Shown here one piece after another: positions 45,394-54,081 of a stretch of 64,000 nucleotides of DNA. Below the pieces are notes generated by a model. That model saw nothing but the letters and a program-made list of their open reading frames with translations. It had not been told where the DNA came from and searched no databases. Location: assembly GCF_001857945.1 (NCBI RefSeq), contig NZ_CP017770.1, forward strand, positions 2,108,001 through 2,172,000. The letters run 5' to 3'. The position numbers and the translations under genes are program-made. Each line of letters starts with the position of its first letter. Position 1 is the first letter of the stretch. Origin of the DNA: Paenibacillus crassostreae (lineage in GTDB: Bacteria; Bacillota; Bacilli; Paenibacillales; Paenibacillaceae).

Positions 45394-45614
45394 AGAAATT
45401 AGATAAACCAACAAGGACTCGTATTATTCATGCATTACAAGTCCTGTCAGATAATCCGTACAATCCAGAATTGGACATCAAGAAAATGCATGGAGTTACT
45501 GAGGAATTTCGTCTACGAGTCGGGATTTACCGAGTCATATACACAATTAACAATAATATATTGCAAATTCATATAATTAAAATCGGATCACGCGGTGATG
45601 TTTATAAAGGTTAG
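45351..45614 (+). pseudogene. ParE/RelE-type toxin with start region out of frame
   Basis: 87 codons read AYSIEIYKEALKYIKKLDKP, later EFRLRVGIYRVIYTI and IKIGSRGDVYKG, a full RelE/ParE toxin body with the usual RVGxYRVIY core and GxRGDVYK end. The codon before Ala is TGA and the nearby ATG (45347) is one base out of frame, so a single-base change seems to have removed the start. Terminator follows. Confidence 0.68.
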
Positions 45615-45621
45615 TCTTCAT

Positions 45622-45652
45622 CCACTTCATCAATCATGAAGTGGGTTTTGTT
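45622..45652 (+). terminator. terminator after the ParE/RelE-type toxin
   Basis: CCACTTCAT and ATGAAGTGG form a perfect 9-bp stem with a five-base loop, followed by GTTTTGTTT. It points with the plus-strand toxin pair. Confidence 0.85.
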
Positions 45653-45661
45653 TATTAAATT

Positions 45662-45816
45662 TCAGCTAACGTTCTTGTATTCACGACTTCCAATCCCCTT
45701 AGATAACTCTTATCTTAGGTCGGGTCGTGTTTTGTCTGAATATACTTCTCTTCTCCGATATCCTTCTTGGCAACCGAGGAACGTTAGTAACGACGCAGGA
45801 TTTTTTTGTTATACGA
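45662..45816 (-). repeat. array repeat S5
   Basis: Left end TCAGCTAAC, right end GTTATACGA. Carries the CTTAGATAACTCTTATCTTAG version of arm 2 and TATTCACG at the outer stem, although the right half of that stem (GCAGGATTTTTT) has diverged. Confidence 0.8.
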
Positions 45817-45893
45817 TGTTGGCGTCTTCTTGAGTAGCTTACATAATCTTCTTCAAACAAAAATAGCCCTAACTTTATTGCCAGGGCCTGATG

Positions 45894-46163
45894 TCATTTA
45901 TATATGTCTCCTCTTGGTCCTATACGAACTACAAAAATGATTAATTCATTATTGAGAACCTCATAGATTATTCAATAATTTCCCACCCGTAATCTATAGA
46001 TATTGCCTTCTTTACCTTTCATTTTCTTCGTATTAGGATTATTAAATGGGTCTTTACTTAATTGCTCAAGGACTATAAATATTCTTCTTGCTATAGTTCG
46101 ATCTAGTTTCCCTAGGGTCCTTTCTGCTTCACTTGAAAATGTGGTTTTATATTTCAAGTTCAC
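45894..46163 (-). pseudogene. RelE-type toxin with one premature stop
   Basis: Starts at a GTG overlapping the antitoxin end by 17 bp. The frame reads YKTTFSSEAERTLGKLDRT to NIYRLRVGNY, then TGA, then IIYEVLNNELIIFVVRIGPR and GDIYK. A CGA-to-TGA change restores the usual RVGNYRIIYEV core, so one nonsense mutation has split a complete RelE/ParE toxin. The downstream antitoxin gene appears intact. Loss of toxicity is the expected effect. Confidence 0.82.
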
Positions 46164-46371
46164 GTTTTAGGTCCTCTAAGGATTTAGTCTGACCATTTTG
46201 AAACTCAAGTCGTCCCTGTTCTATTGCCTGAATATCTTCTGGCGTCAAACAGTCATCTACCTCATCAAACTGTTTCTCAAGTAACCATGATAAAAAACTC
46301 TTTGCGACAACCTTATTCTTGTCATTTAAGTTACCTAATATGTTTTCTAGTTCATCATTCGGGACACTCAT
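46147..46371 (-). CDS. antitoxin of a RelBE-type pair (cassette gene)
   Basis: 74 residues from the ATG at 46371, after AAGGGG. Sequence is acidic, with EDIQAIEQGRLEFQNGQTKS then LEDLKRELEI at the C-terminus, the region that usually wraps the toxin. It overlaps the toxin start. Because the toxin carries a stop, this gene may now be relic or may protect against related toxins elsewhere. Confidence 0.72.
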   Translation of the reverse strand: MSVPNDELENILGNLNDKNKVVAKSFLSWLLEKQFDEVDDCLTPEDIQAIEQGRLEFQNGQTKSLEDLKRELEI

Positions 46372-46493
46372 CAACTGTACCCCTTTTCTTTAATTATTCT
46401 TATTATACGCCAATATATAAGGATGCTCCAGACATTGCTTCTTTTATACTACATCGAAGTATTAGCCATCACAAATCCGCTTTCACGTCAATT

Positions 46494-46657
46494 TCTTATA
46501 ACGTTTCGCATTCCTGACGTTCAAGCGGCTTAAGTGGCCAAAGGGAACGAGTCGTCAGACTTAGCCGGTTGAATGTGTCGCCTGATTACTCTTTTCTGAA
46601 ATCCCTCATGGCGAGCAAGGAGCGTCAGCGACGATGTAGGAATGTTATGTTAGACGA
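46494..46657 (-). repeat. array repeat S6
   Basis: Left end TCTTATAAC, right end GTTAGACGA. Common class: GCATTCCTGACGTTCAAGCG, CTTAGCCGG, GTCGCC/GGCGAG, and GATGTAGGAATG closing the outer stem. Confidence 0.87.
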
Positions 46658-46738
46658 TTTATTGCCATCTTCGAAATACCTACAAATTATTCAATCATTT
46701 CATTCTTCCAAAGTTCTATTACTACATCCATCTGTGAA

Positions 46739-47071
46739 TTATGCACCTTTTTTTTCATGTCCTATCGTTTCTATCCACAAGGTTTTCTTATCCTGTATTA
46801 AATCTCGGTTCTTCTTAATTAATTCTAATGCTTTCAATCCATATTCCTTGTTTCTTTGTGATGTTGTATATGCTCCTTTAGGTATGCCTACTACAATTCC
46901 TGTCTCACATAATCCTAAAAATGTTGTTCTTGGACAACCCTTCTTTTGCGACGCGGTCCCTTCCCCGAATATCTCTTTCGTGATGACCTCCCAAGCTATT
47001 CTTGGACTTTCTAATTTATTCTCCTTTATGTATTGAACTGTTTTCACAGCCGCTTCTCCATATTTGCTCAC
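46739..47071 (-). CDS. small cassette protein, unknown (DUF6979-like)
   Basis: 110 residues from a GTG at 47071, five bases after AGGTG; the longer frame to 47131 runs into repeat S7 and is not real. The protein starts MSKYGEAAVKTVQYIKENKL, has SQKKGCPRTTFLGLCETGIV and ends with basic helices. It resembles a short uncharacterised family I recall as DUF6979, but I am not certain. No catalytic motif beyond two Cys. Cassette ends GTTAGACGA match exactly on both sides (S6, S7). Confidence 0.72.
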   Translation of the reverse strand: MSKYGEAAVKTVQYIKENKLESPRIAWEVITKEIFGEGTASQKKGCPRTTFLGLCETGIVVGIPKGAYTTSQRNKEYGLKALELIKKNRDLIQDKKTLWIETIGHEKKGA

Positions 47072-47113
47072 AAAATCACCTCTTCTTTCTATTTTTAAAA
47101 TATAGCAATAATT

Positions 47114-47264
47114 TCGTCTAACGTTTGGCATTCGCGACGTCCATTTCCATTATATAGCTCTTATCTTAGGGGAATGAATGTATCTGCCTGAATTCACTTC
47201 CCCGAGAATACGTCTGGCAGATCAAGGGCCGTATGTCCCGAAGCATGAATATTGTGTTAGATGA
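47114..47264 (-). repeat. array repeat S7
   Basis: Left end TCGTCTAAC, right end GTTAGATGA. Arm 2 contains TATATAGCTCTTATCTTAGG; third arm ATCTGCC with GGCAGAT. Confidence 0.86.
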
Positions 47265-47281
47265 TGTTGGCTCTTCTTCGA

Positions 47282-48172
47282 TCAATCCAAGTCAATCTCT
47301 AATTCTCTAACAAAAACAGCTGTACCTGATATAAAAACATCAATATTATTGGGCTTTCTTAGTACTTCTACATGTACTCTTCCATCCTTATCTATCTCTT
47401 GGCCCTGCTCTACTGTAAATTTAAAAAATCCTAATTCCTGATTAACGTACGTTAGATAATAGGCCCCCATTACACCTGAAGCAGTTCCAGTTACAGAATC
47501 CTCTGTAGTACCTGAATAAGGTGACGAAAAATGTCTTGCATGCATGAATGCAGTCTTATCATAAGTTTCAAAACAAATCGGATGTATAGATGATCTCGGA
47601 TTCTCGGTCAAAATATCTGGAAATAACTTATTTTCAGGTTTCATGTCATGAAATCTTCTTAGATCCTTGACAGGTACTATTAAGGTCCAGGTTCCAGTAC
47701 TTCCATATACTATTGGCATTGTTTGATCTAGATCATCTATCGTCACCCCCATTGAAGCGGCTAACTTTTCAACATCTCCGTTAAAAGTAATAAATTTAGG
47801 TTGGTCTTGCTTCATTTTTATACTTAGTTCATCATCCACTATGCTAAATGTAATCGGTAAAACTCCTACATTTGTCTCGATCTGTATAGTTTCCTTATCA
47901 CCTAACAAGCCCCTTGTTTTTAGGCAGTATAAAGATCCCATAGTAGCGTGACCACAAAGGTTTATTTCGTGACCTGGAGTAAAATATCTTAATCTAAGAT
48001 CAGTGTTCTCAGAATTCAAGACAAATACCGTTTCATTAAAGCCAATATTATAAGCTATTCGTTGCATCTCCATTTCAGTGAGATTATTCGCATTTAATAC
48101 TACACCAGCAGGATTTCCTTTATCAGGTGTTTTTGAAAATGCATCATAGTGAAAAACTGTAATTCTTGTCAT
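47282..48172 (-). CDS. PhzF family isomerase/epimerase (cassette gene)
   Basis: 296 residues, the usual PhzF length. GNPAGVVLNANNLTEMEMQR and FNETVFVLNSE carry the family Glu proposed for catalysis; CGHATMGSLY and VTGTASGVMGAYYL are further signatures. Two similar halves with a diaminopimelate-epimerase fold. The reaction is unknown outside phenazine synthesis. Cassette ends GTTAGATGA match exactly (S7, S8). Confidence 0.9.
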   Translation of the reverse strand: MTRITVFHYDAFSKTPDKGNPAGVVLNANNLTEMEMQRIAYNIGFNETVFVLNSENTDLRLRYFTPGHEINLCGHATMGSLYCLKTRGLLGDKETIQIETNVGVLPITFSIVDDELSIKMKQDQPKFITFNGDVEKLAASMGVTIDDLDQTMPIVYGSTGTWTLIVPVKDLRRFHDMKPENKLFPDILTENPRSSIHPICFETYDKTAFMHARHFSSPYSGTTEDSVTGTASGVMGAYYLTYVNQELGFFKFTVEQGQEIDKDGRVHVEVLRKPNNIDVFISGTAVFVRELEIDLD

Positions 48173-48209
48173 CTTAGAATCCCACTTTCATTAGTGTATT
48201 TAGCCAATT

Positions 48210-48388
48210 TCATCTAACGTCTCGTGTATTCACGACGTCGATCCCCCTTAGATAGCTCCTATCTTAGGGGGATCGATGTGTCCGGCTGAGTTTACTTCCC
48301 TGCTACTGAAATGCCTCACCGAATCCACATCTAACTTCTGCCGGACCGAGGGCCGAATGGCCCGATGCGTGAATATTGTGTTAGGCTA
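48210..48388 (-). repeat. array repeat S8
   Basis: Left end TCATCTAAC, right end GTTAGGCTA. Outer stem GTATTCACG with CGTGAATAT; arm 2 with CTTAGATAGCTCCTATCTTAG; third arm GTCCGGC with GCCGGAC. Confidence 0.87.
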
Positions 48389-48406
48389 TGCCATCATGAA
48401 TTACAT

Positions 48407-48895
48407 TCAAGATACCTTTTTCTTTATTGGGCAGTATATTGTAATTTCATTTCTATCATCATCATTTTCTCTAATTGTCTTTTCATCATACTTTTCAAAA
48501 TAGTACGAAACATCATCATACTCGTACCTATTTTCTTTCAACCAATTAGACGTAAAATCATATGCGGAATACGTTTTACTTGCAGGGCCTTTATAGTATG
48601 TTACTGAGTACACTCTTGGTAGAATATGAATTTGAATCATTCCATGTGGTAAGTTAGCTAACGGATCTACTTCATAACAGCAATAGAAATCAAGGAGTCC
48701 ACTATTCCCTTTGTAATTCGGGGGAGTAATTCCATAGGTTACTTCAGGATTCGTAATATTTTTTATTTCATTTTTTATTTCTATTAACCCCTTAAAAGCA
48801 TGATTTACATTATCACCCAATTCAGTCATTAAACTAATAGCCCTTATTCCAACAAATGAAGTAATTTGATTTGTTTGCATGATTTCAATTCTCAT
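48407..48895 (-). CDS. GyrI-like small-molecule-binding protein, first copy (cassette gene)
   Basis: 162 residues from the ATG at 48895, with GAGGTG before it. It has the GyrI/SOUL-like effector-binding fold: FVGIRAISLMTELGDN at the start, then HGMIQIHILPRVYSVTYYKG and YDFTSNWLKENRYEYDD. Standalone GyrI-like proteins may bind or hydrolyse drugs or regulate partners. The next cassette also encodes a GyrI-like protein, so two related cargos sit side by side. Confidence 0.78.
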   Translation of the reverse strand: MRIEIMQTNQITSFVGIRAISLMTELGDNVNHAFKGLIEIKNEIKNITNPEVTYGITPPNYKGNSGLLDFYCCYEVDPLANLPHGMIQIHILPRVYSVTYYKGPASKTYSAYDFTSNWLKENRYEYDDVSYYFEKYDEKTIRENDDDRNEITIYCPIKKKVS

Positions 48896-48937
48896 AAAGG
48901 ACACCTCGATTCTATCTTCACTGCTGCTTGACGGTTT

Positions 48938-49055
48938 CGTCTAACGTTCTTGTATTCACGACGCCACACCACCTTAAGTCCCGTAGGGACGGCCGCGATG
49001 CGGTTAGGTGGTGCGGGTCTGTCCGGCTGATTCCGCTTCCTTACTGCTGGAAAGC
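48938..49055 (-). repeat. array repeat S9 (right end deleted)
   Basis: Left end TCGTCTAAC, arm 2 ACCACCTTAAG / CGGTTAGGTGGTG with a GTCCCgtaGGGAC tip. The sequence then jumps from the third arm straight into the CTTCTTCGAATTCAC-type cassette-end flank; the GTTA end is gone. Confidence 0.75.
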
Positions 49056-49082
49056 TTCTTCGAATTCACGATATTCCTTACT

Positions 49083-49568
49083 CTAATTATTCAATTTGCT
49101 TATTGGGATTAGTATTTCAACTGGCTCCTCATCTGCTTCATCATTTATATAAAAGATCTCAATTTGGCAAGCACCATAAAATTTATGTTCATATCGATTT
49201 CCTTTCATCCATTCAAAGAGCTTATTGTAACCTTCTCCAATTGTTTTATTGGTACATGATACTTTTACATACTCTGTATTGGGCAATGTAAAAGCAATCA
49301 TTCCTTCTGGAGTTTTATCCAAATATTCTGTAACCTCAATGCACGCAAAATAAGTGGCAAGAATGCCATTACACATTCCAGGACTGAACAAAATCTCATA
49401 ATCATTCGATTTTTTTATTTCTTTTCTTCTTTCCCAAAATTCTCTTTGAACAGTGATAGCCGCTTCAGGGAAAGACTCTGGGAAGTTTGCAGTGATACTC
49501 ATTCCGACAAGTTTGTATTCTCTGTTAACGACTTCAATTTCAAATGATGCGGCCAATGGATTGCTCAT
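49083..49568 (-). CDS. GyrI-like small-molecule-binding protein, second copy (cassette gene)
   Basis: 161 residues with AGGAG before the ATG. REYKLVGMSITANFPESFPE and PEGMIAFTLPNTEYVKVSC, then LFEWMKGNRYEHKF, follow the same order as in the neighbour at 48407-48895 and in AraC effector domains. The C-terminus (VEILIPISKLN) is the usual final strand. Ligand unknown. Its cassette has lost its right-hand end together with part of S9. Confidence 0.8.
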   Translation of the reverse strand: MSNPLAASFEIEVVNREYKLVGMSITANFPESFPEAAITVQREFWERRKEIKKSNDYEILFSPGMCNGILATYFACIEVTEYLDKTPEGMIAFTLPNTEYVKVSCTNKTIGEGYNKLFEWMKGNRYEHKFYGACQIEIFYINDEADEEPVEILIPISKLNN

Positions 49569-49619
49569 AATTGTTCATCTCCTAAAAATGTTTATATTGG
49601 TTTTGCTACTGCGATGATT

Positions 49620-49775
49620 TCAGCTAACCTTTAGGTATTCACGACGTTCAAGCGGCTTAAGTGACCAAAGGGAACGGGTCGTCAGACTTAGCTGGTTGAA
49701 TATATCGCCTGAATCTAATCCACTCACTTGGTGATCAAGGACGAATGCCCGCAGTAGGAATGCCGTGTTACGTGA
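49620..49775 (-). repeat. array repeat S10
   Basis: Left end TCAGCTAAC, right end GTTACGTGA. Body GACGTTCAAGCGGCTTAAG / CTTAGCTGGTTGAAT; outer right half GCAGTAGGAATG no longer matches the left TATTCACG fully. Confidence 0.84.
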
Positions 49776-49813
49776 TTTGCTCGCCTTCGAAGCATATTCG
49801 GAAAATTATCCTT

Positions 49814-50353
49814 TTATCTTTCATATTCAATTAGCCAGCAATCCCTTAATTCTCCTTCATGCCATTCATGTTTATCAAGATACTTCTTCTTTACAAATCC
49901 ATTCTTCTCATAAACCCTAAGAGCTCTCGTATTCCAAGTCTGAGGATCCATTAATATTTTGTTTACTCCTTTAATTTCTATTAAATATTTAACTGTTTCT
50001 TGTATTAAAAGCGAGCCAAATCCTCGGTTCCAGAAATCAGGTTCCCCAATGAATTGATCCATTCCATAGATTTTGCCCTTATAGTCTTTATAATCATATT
50101 TTTCTTTCTCTTCATCATCAATTATGTAGAACTGAATGTATCCGATATCAGTTGAATTGTATTGAATAATGCATTGAGTTATTTCTTCTCTGTCCTCATA
50201 AAAGTGTTTTTTTACTAGGTCCTTATTATGAGGGCGATCACGTCCTTCATAGAACTCCAATACAACGGGATTTGAGAGCCACTTCACCAGTAAATCAGCG
50301 TCTTCTTCTTCAAGGGTTCTAATACTTATATCTTGTTCACTAAATAGAATCAT
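49814..50353 (-). CDS. AAC(6')-like GNAT acetyltransferase (cassette gene)
   Basis: 179 residues. IYGMDQFIGEPDFWNRGFGS, LLIQETVKYLIEIKGVNKIL and DPQTWNTRALRVYEKNGF follow the pattern of the aminoglycoside 6'-N-acetyltransferase group (Acetyltransf_8). Resistance activity is not shown by sequence alone. AGGAG lies before the ATG. Cassette ends are GTTACGTGA and GTTAAGTGA, one base apart. This is the cargo type best known from classical integrons. Confidence 0.8.
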   Translation of the reverse strand: MILFSEQDISIRTLEEEDADLLVKWLSNPVVLEFYEGRDRPHNKDLVKKHFYEDREEITQCIIQYNSTDIGYIQFYIIDDEEKEKYDYKDYKGKIYGMDQFIGEPDFWNRGFGSLLIQETVKYLIEIKGVNKILMDPQTWNTRALRVYEKNGFVKKKYLDKHEWHEGELRDCWLIEYER

Positions 50354-50398
50354 AGAGTCTAATCTCCTATATCATTTCATTTATGATCTGCGGGAATT

Positions 50399-50560
50399 TC
50401 ACTTAACGTTTTGTGTTCCCGACGTTCAAGCGGGTTAAGTGACCATAGGGAACAGGTCGTAAGACTTAGCCGGTTGGATGTGCCGCCTGAATTAACTTCT
50501 CTGATATCCCTCTTGGCGATCAAGTGCGAATGCCCGCAGCAGAAATGCTGTGTTATCTGT
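50399..50560 (-). repeat. array repeat S11
   Basis: Left end TCACTTAAC, right end GTTATCTGT. Common class with GACGTTCAAGCGGGTTAAG and CTTAGCCGG. Confidence 0.86.
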
Positions 50561-50593
50561 TGCCAGTGACACCCTGAGTTACTTTCATGATAT

Positions 50594-51041
50594 CTATATC
50601 CATCTATATATTTTCCCACTAGTTACTTTTATCCTATTCATACTTGCCCACTGTTTTAATTCTTCTATATTATTCTCTTCATTATTCTTAAATCTAAAAT
50701 GTAAATCCATTGAAACTAATTTTCTTCCATATAGCTTGATACCGATACTCTGTACAAAATAGCCTTGTATTATAATCTTCTCGATTTTTTTGTATTGGTA
50801 CTTCAATATGATTTATGTTAATTTTATTTTCTGTGATTTCTAGCTCACTATTTTTTCTTAAGATCGTCTTCAATAGCATTACTACTTGTATTAGGCTACC
50901 TAACAATAAGATAATGACAAAAAAAATAGATAAAAAATCATCTTTTCGAAGTACTGATAATAGTAAAGAAGAAATTAAAATAGAACTGACCACTTGGATA
51001 TACCCTGATTTAGGTATTTTGATTTCTTATTTCTTGTTCAT
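50594..51041 (-). pseudogene. small membrane protein, frameshifted (cassette gene)
   Basis: The minus strand reads MNKK, a stop, EIKIPKSGYIQVVSSILISS, two membrane segments (FLSIFFVIILLLGSLIQVV) and a beta-rich tail that continues only after a frameshift near 50800, as KIEKIIIQGYFVQSIGIKLY and later EELKQWASMNRIKV. Joining the frames gives about 148 residues resembling DUF5381-type membrane proteins. One stop and one frameshift make it a likely dead gene, although a GTG after the stop could restore most of the first part. Confidence 0.6.
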
Positions 51042-51070
51042 GTTCTGATTTATTCCCTTTCTAACTGGTT

Positions 51071-51235
51071 TCAGATAACGTTTGGGTATCTACGAATCCT
51101 TACCACCTTAAAGGAGCATAGCGACTGGCCGCGACACGGTTAGGTGGTGCAGGGTTGTCTGTTGAATCAGCATCCTTGAAATCCATCTAGCAGACCTAGG
51201 CCGATAGGCCGTAGCGTAGATACTATGTTAGATGA
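51071..51235 (-). repeat. array repeat S12
   Basis: Left end TCAGATAAC, right end GTTAGATGA. Class with GTATCTACG / CGTAGATAC as outer stem and ACCACCTTAAAG / GGTTAGGTGGT as arm 2. Confidence 0.87.
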
Positions 51236-51258
51236 TGCTATCGCTTTCCTTGAATCTA

Positions 51259-51804
51259 CTACATATCTGTTTTTTCTGGTTTCCATCCCTTTATTTGAGA
51301 CCATTTAGTAGCCTTTTTAAGGATGTCCCAAATAATAGGGTCTTTTCCATCCACATATTTCACTCTATCATGACGAAAAAAATTCATTAATCGGTGTTTT
51401 TCAACTATATAACGTTCACAATCTTCAGGATGAGTTCTTAAATAATCTCTAAAAAGTAAAGAAATCTGTTCACCTAAACTTCCAACTTGCCTAACATGAA
51501 TATGAGTCCTTCTTGTTCCTGGAATCTCTCGGAAATATCCTTTTGTTTTGTCGATGTTTTCAGATCTATATACAAATCCAAGTCGTTCAATTTTGGATTG
51601 ATATTGGGACAAATCATCAAAATCTATAACAGAAATCTGAATATCTATTATGGGCTTCGCCTCTAATCCTACTACTGAAGTTGATCCAATGTGATCAATT
51701 CTTATTGCGGTATCTTGCAATGATTCTCTTAACTTCATACCTAATTCTTCAAATAAATATTTCCAATCAGAATCATACTTAGCTATTCTCCATTGTTCAT
51801 CCAT
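51259..51804 (-). CDS. GrpB family nucleotidyltransferase-fold protein (cassette gene)
   Basis: 181 residues. IRIDHIGSTSVVGLEAKPII plus DIQISV is the hallmark GSTSVxGLxAKPxxD of GrpB proteins, which share the minimal nucleotidyltransferase fold; RTHIHVRQVGS and FRDYLRTHPEDCERY follow. Substrate is unknown, some are fused to kinases. Cassette ends GTTAGATGA match exactly (S12, S13). Confidence 0.9.
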   Translation of the reverse strand: MDEQWRIAKYDSDWKYLFEELGMKLRESLQDTAIRIDHIGSTSVVGLEAKPIIDIQISVIDFDDLSQYQSKIERLGFVYRSENIDKTKGYFREIPGTRRTHIHVRQVGSLGEQISLLFRDYLRTHPEDCERYIVEKHRLMNFFRHDRVKYVDGKDPIIWDILKKATKWSQIKGWKPEKTDM

Positions 51805-51844
51805 GATAAGACCTCACTTTCTGTTTTTACATGTTGCGATAGTT

Positions 51845-51990
51845 TCATCTAACGTTGGTATATTTGCGACGTCCATTCCCTTAGATAGCTCTTATCTTAG
51901 GGGAATGGATGTATCTGCCTGATTATTCATCTTCGAACTCGGGTAGATCAAGGGGCGAATGCCCCGCAGTGTGGATATCGTGTTATCGGA
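51845..51990 (-). repeat. array repeat S13
   Basis: Left end TCATCTAAC, right end GTTATCGGA. Arm 2 CATTCCCTTAGATAGC / CTTATCTTAGGGGAATG; third arm ATCTGCC with GGGTAGAT. Confidence 0.86.
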
Positions 51991-52043
51991 TGTCAATGCC
52001 TTCTTCGAATCAACTATCGTACCCGATAGAGTAATATTCAATT

Positions 52044-52844
52044 CTATATCCAATCTTCGAAATAATCTGTTACAAATCGAATCTCGCGCTCATAGTGCAC
52101 CAAGTGTCCCTCATCAACCATTTTTTGAAAGGCAGGATTTCCTTCGGTAGCACCATTACTCAACGTGTCACACAGTGCAGTCAAACGTTGAATAATCCAC
52201 TGTCGCAGATCATTAGAAACGGGAATTCCATACGATTCAAAAAACAAATGAATTCTCCGACGGCGCTCTACGGCATGTAAATCTGATTGGTATGCTACCG
52301 TAGATCCTGAAGAATAGTCAGGTGCGAAACTCGAAAGCGGAACCGATGTGTAAAGGGAGTACGCAATATCCCACATACGCGGACCAGGTCCTGCCATGTC
52401 AAAATCAATCAACGCCACAGGTACCCCCATTTGAAAGACCACATTATACAACGCAGCATCATTATGACAGATCACTTCGTGCTTGGTATCGTCGGCGTAG
52501 CTAAGCTGCCATCTGCCCTCCGTCACGAGAGTGAACCCTTTAGTCACATCATGAAAATGGCGCAAAAGGCGTGCCAAACACACAAGCGTCTCGTCCGACC
52601 ACATGTACGGTTCAAGTTCAGGGTAATCATTTCCTGACACTTCTCCAGAAATAAATGTTAATATTTCGCGATCAGAGTCATCGATTCCAAGAAATCTTGG
52701 TGCTCCCTTATAGCCTTCTTTCTCCAAATGTTTGAGTAGTTCATGAACACATGGACTCCAATAACCTGTGGGCCGGTGAACAGTATTCGCCATGCGGACA
52801 ATGTGATTAACATTACCACCTTTTAACACTTCTTCCTGAGTCAC
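52044..52844 (-). CDS. APH-family phosphotransferase (cassette gene)
   Basis: 266 residues from a GTG. The catalytic loop is VICHNDAALYNVVF (HNDxxxxN) and the metal site is ALIDFDMAGPGPRMWDIAYS. The N-terminal lobe is short (LKGGNVNHIVRMANTVHRPT). It belongs to the aminoglycoside/homoserine kinase-like group; the substrate is not known. Cassette ends GTTATCGGA match exactly (S13, S14), a triplet found at only a few junctions. Confidence 0.87.
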   Translation of the reverse strand: MTQEEVLKGGNVNHIVRMANTVHRPTGYWSPCVHELLKHLEKEGYKGAPRFLGIDDSDREILTFISGEVSGNDYPELEPYMWSDETLVCLARLLRHFHDVTKGFTLVTEGRWQLSYADDTKHEVICHNDAALYNVVFQMGVPVALIDFDMAGPGPRMWDIAYSLYTSVPLSSFAPDYSSGSTVAYQSDLHAVERRRRIHLFFESYGIPVSNDLRQWIIQRLTALCDTLSNGATEGNPAFQKMVDEGHLVHYEREIRFVTDYFEDWI

Positions 52845-52914
52845 TAGGCTTCATCCTTCGCTTTTTATATTGCAGTTTACTGCCAGTTAGTTCAAATGTG
52901 TTTTTGCATTGAAT

Positions 52915-53076
52915 TCCGATAACGTTTGGCATTCCTGACGTTCAAGTAGCTTAAGTGACCAAAGGGAACGGGTCGTCAGACTTAGCTGGTTGGATGTGTC
53001 GCCTGAATAATCCCCTTGAAAGTCCTTCTTAGCGATCAAGGGCGAATGCCCGCAATAGGAATGCAGTGTTAGGTGG
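52915..53076 (-). repeat. array repeat S14
   Basis: Left end TCCGATAAC, right end GTTAGGTGG; four of nine end positions differ within this repeat. Common class body. Confidence 0.86.
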
Positions 53077-53095
53077 AGTCTATGCCTTCATTGAT

Positions 53096-53836
53096 TCACC
53101 CTTCAAGAAAACTTACTAGTTTACCAGAATCAAAGCGCTTATCGATAATATTTATTAAATGGTTGCATATGTTTTCTTTTGTTTGTAATTGTCCGGTTTG
53201 CTGTGCTTGCTTAAAGTTTTTAGCGAGTTTGAATTCTTGATCGTTCTTTTCTCTAGCAATTACTTGTAACTCTGTATCTACCATTCCTGGATCAACAGAG
53301 ATAATTTCTACAGGTGAATTTTGGGTCGACTGTTCTGCTCCTACACATTGAGTAAACATATTTATTCCAGCTTTCGCAGTACAGTACACACTCATTTCAG
53401 GTGCAGGATAACTTCCTGAACCTGAAGAGATGTTAATAATTTTTCGTCTTCTTTGAAAAGTATTTGTTTGTTTAATGAAACAGGAGGTTAATATCATTGG
53501 GGCTATCAAGCTTATTTGAAGGTTCTTATTAATTTCTTCAGTTGTACATTGATCAATTGATTTCAGTGGTTCAAGCATAGCAGCATTATTAATAAGACAA
53601 ATCATCTCCACATCCTTTATGTCAATTCGATAAATCGCCTCACTCATCATGTGTTCAACACTTGAAGTATCACTTAAATCAAACTGGATATGACTGTAAT
53701 TCTCATACTTATCAAGGATAGAAGATTTCCCTCTTGCAATCCCGCAAACAAAGTCGCCATTCTCAAGTAGCATCTTGGCTAGTTGTTCTCCAATCCCCTT
53801 TGATGTACCAGTAATTATGAAATAAGATTTGTTCAC
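53096..53836 (-). CDS. short-chain dehydrogenase/reductase, YueD-like (cassette gene)
   Basis: 246 residues from a GTG at 53836, seven bases after GGAGG; the longer frame to 54034 reads through repeat S15. The nucleotide loop is ITGTSKGIGEQLAK, then CLINNAAML, the Ser in NISSGSGSYPAP and the YxxxK pair in SVYCTAKAGIN. It resembles the benzil-reductase (YueD) group. NADPH is the likely cofactor. Cassette ends GTTAGGTGG/GTTAGGTGA differ at one base. Confidence 0.88.
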   Translation of the reverse strand: MNKSYFIITGTSKGIGEQLAKMLLENGDFVCGIARGKSSILDKYENYSHIQFDLSDTSSVEHMMSEAIYRIDIKDVEMICLINNAAMLEPLKSIDQCTTEEINKNLQISLIAPMILTSCFIKQTNTFQRRRKIINISSGSGSYPAPEMSVYCTAKAGINMFTQCVGAEQSTQNSPVEIISVDPGMVDTELQVIAREKNDQEFKLAKNFKQAQQTGQLQTKENICNHLINIIDKRFDSGKLVSFLEG

Positions 53837-53870
53837 TATATTTCCTCCATTCATTCCTATTGCTGTGATT

Positions 53871-53981
53871 TCACCTAACGTACCCGCTTCCCTGCTACTG
53901 AAATGCCTCCTCGAATCCACTTCTAACTTCGTACCGAACCGAGGGGCGAATACCCCGAAGCGTGAATATGGTGTTATCTGA
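53871..53981 (-). repeat. array repeat S15 (arm 2 deleted)
   Basis: Left end TCACCTAAC, right end GTTATCTGA. Only 111 bp: after TAACGTACCC the sequence jumps to GCTTCCCTGCTACTG of the third arm. Closing CGTGAATATG is intact. Confidence 0.8.
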
Positions 53982-54081
53982 TGCCGGTGCCTTCTAGAAT
54001 TACATACTTTATACTTATTCTTTAACATAAACATTTATTAAAAAACGGCTGCGATAAGGCAACCGTTATTTCCTGAACTAT

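Noticed and set aside
53837..54034. N-terminal extension of the SDR gene to 54034
   Set aside because: It reads through repeat S15; the GTG at 53836 has a strong ribosome site and gives the usual SDR start.
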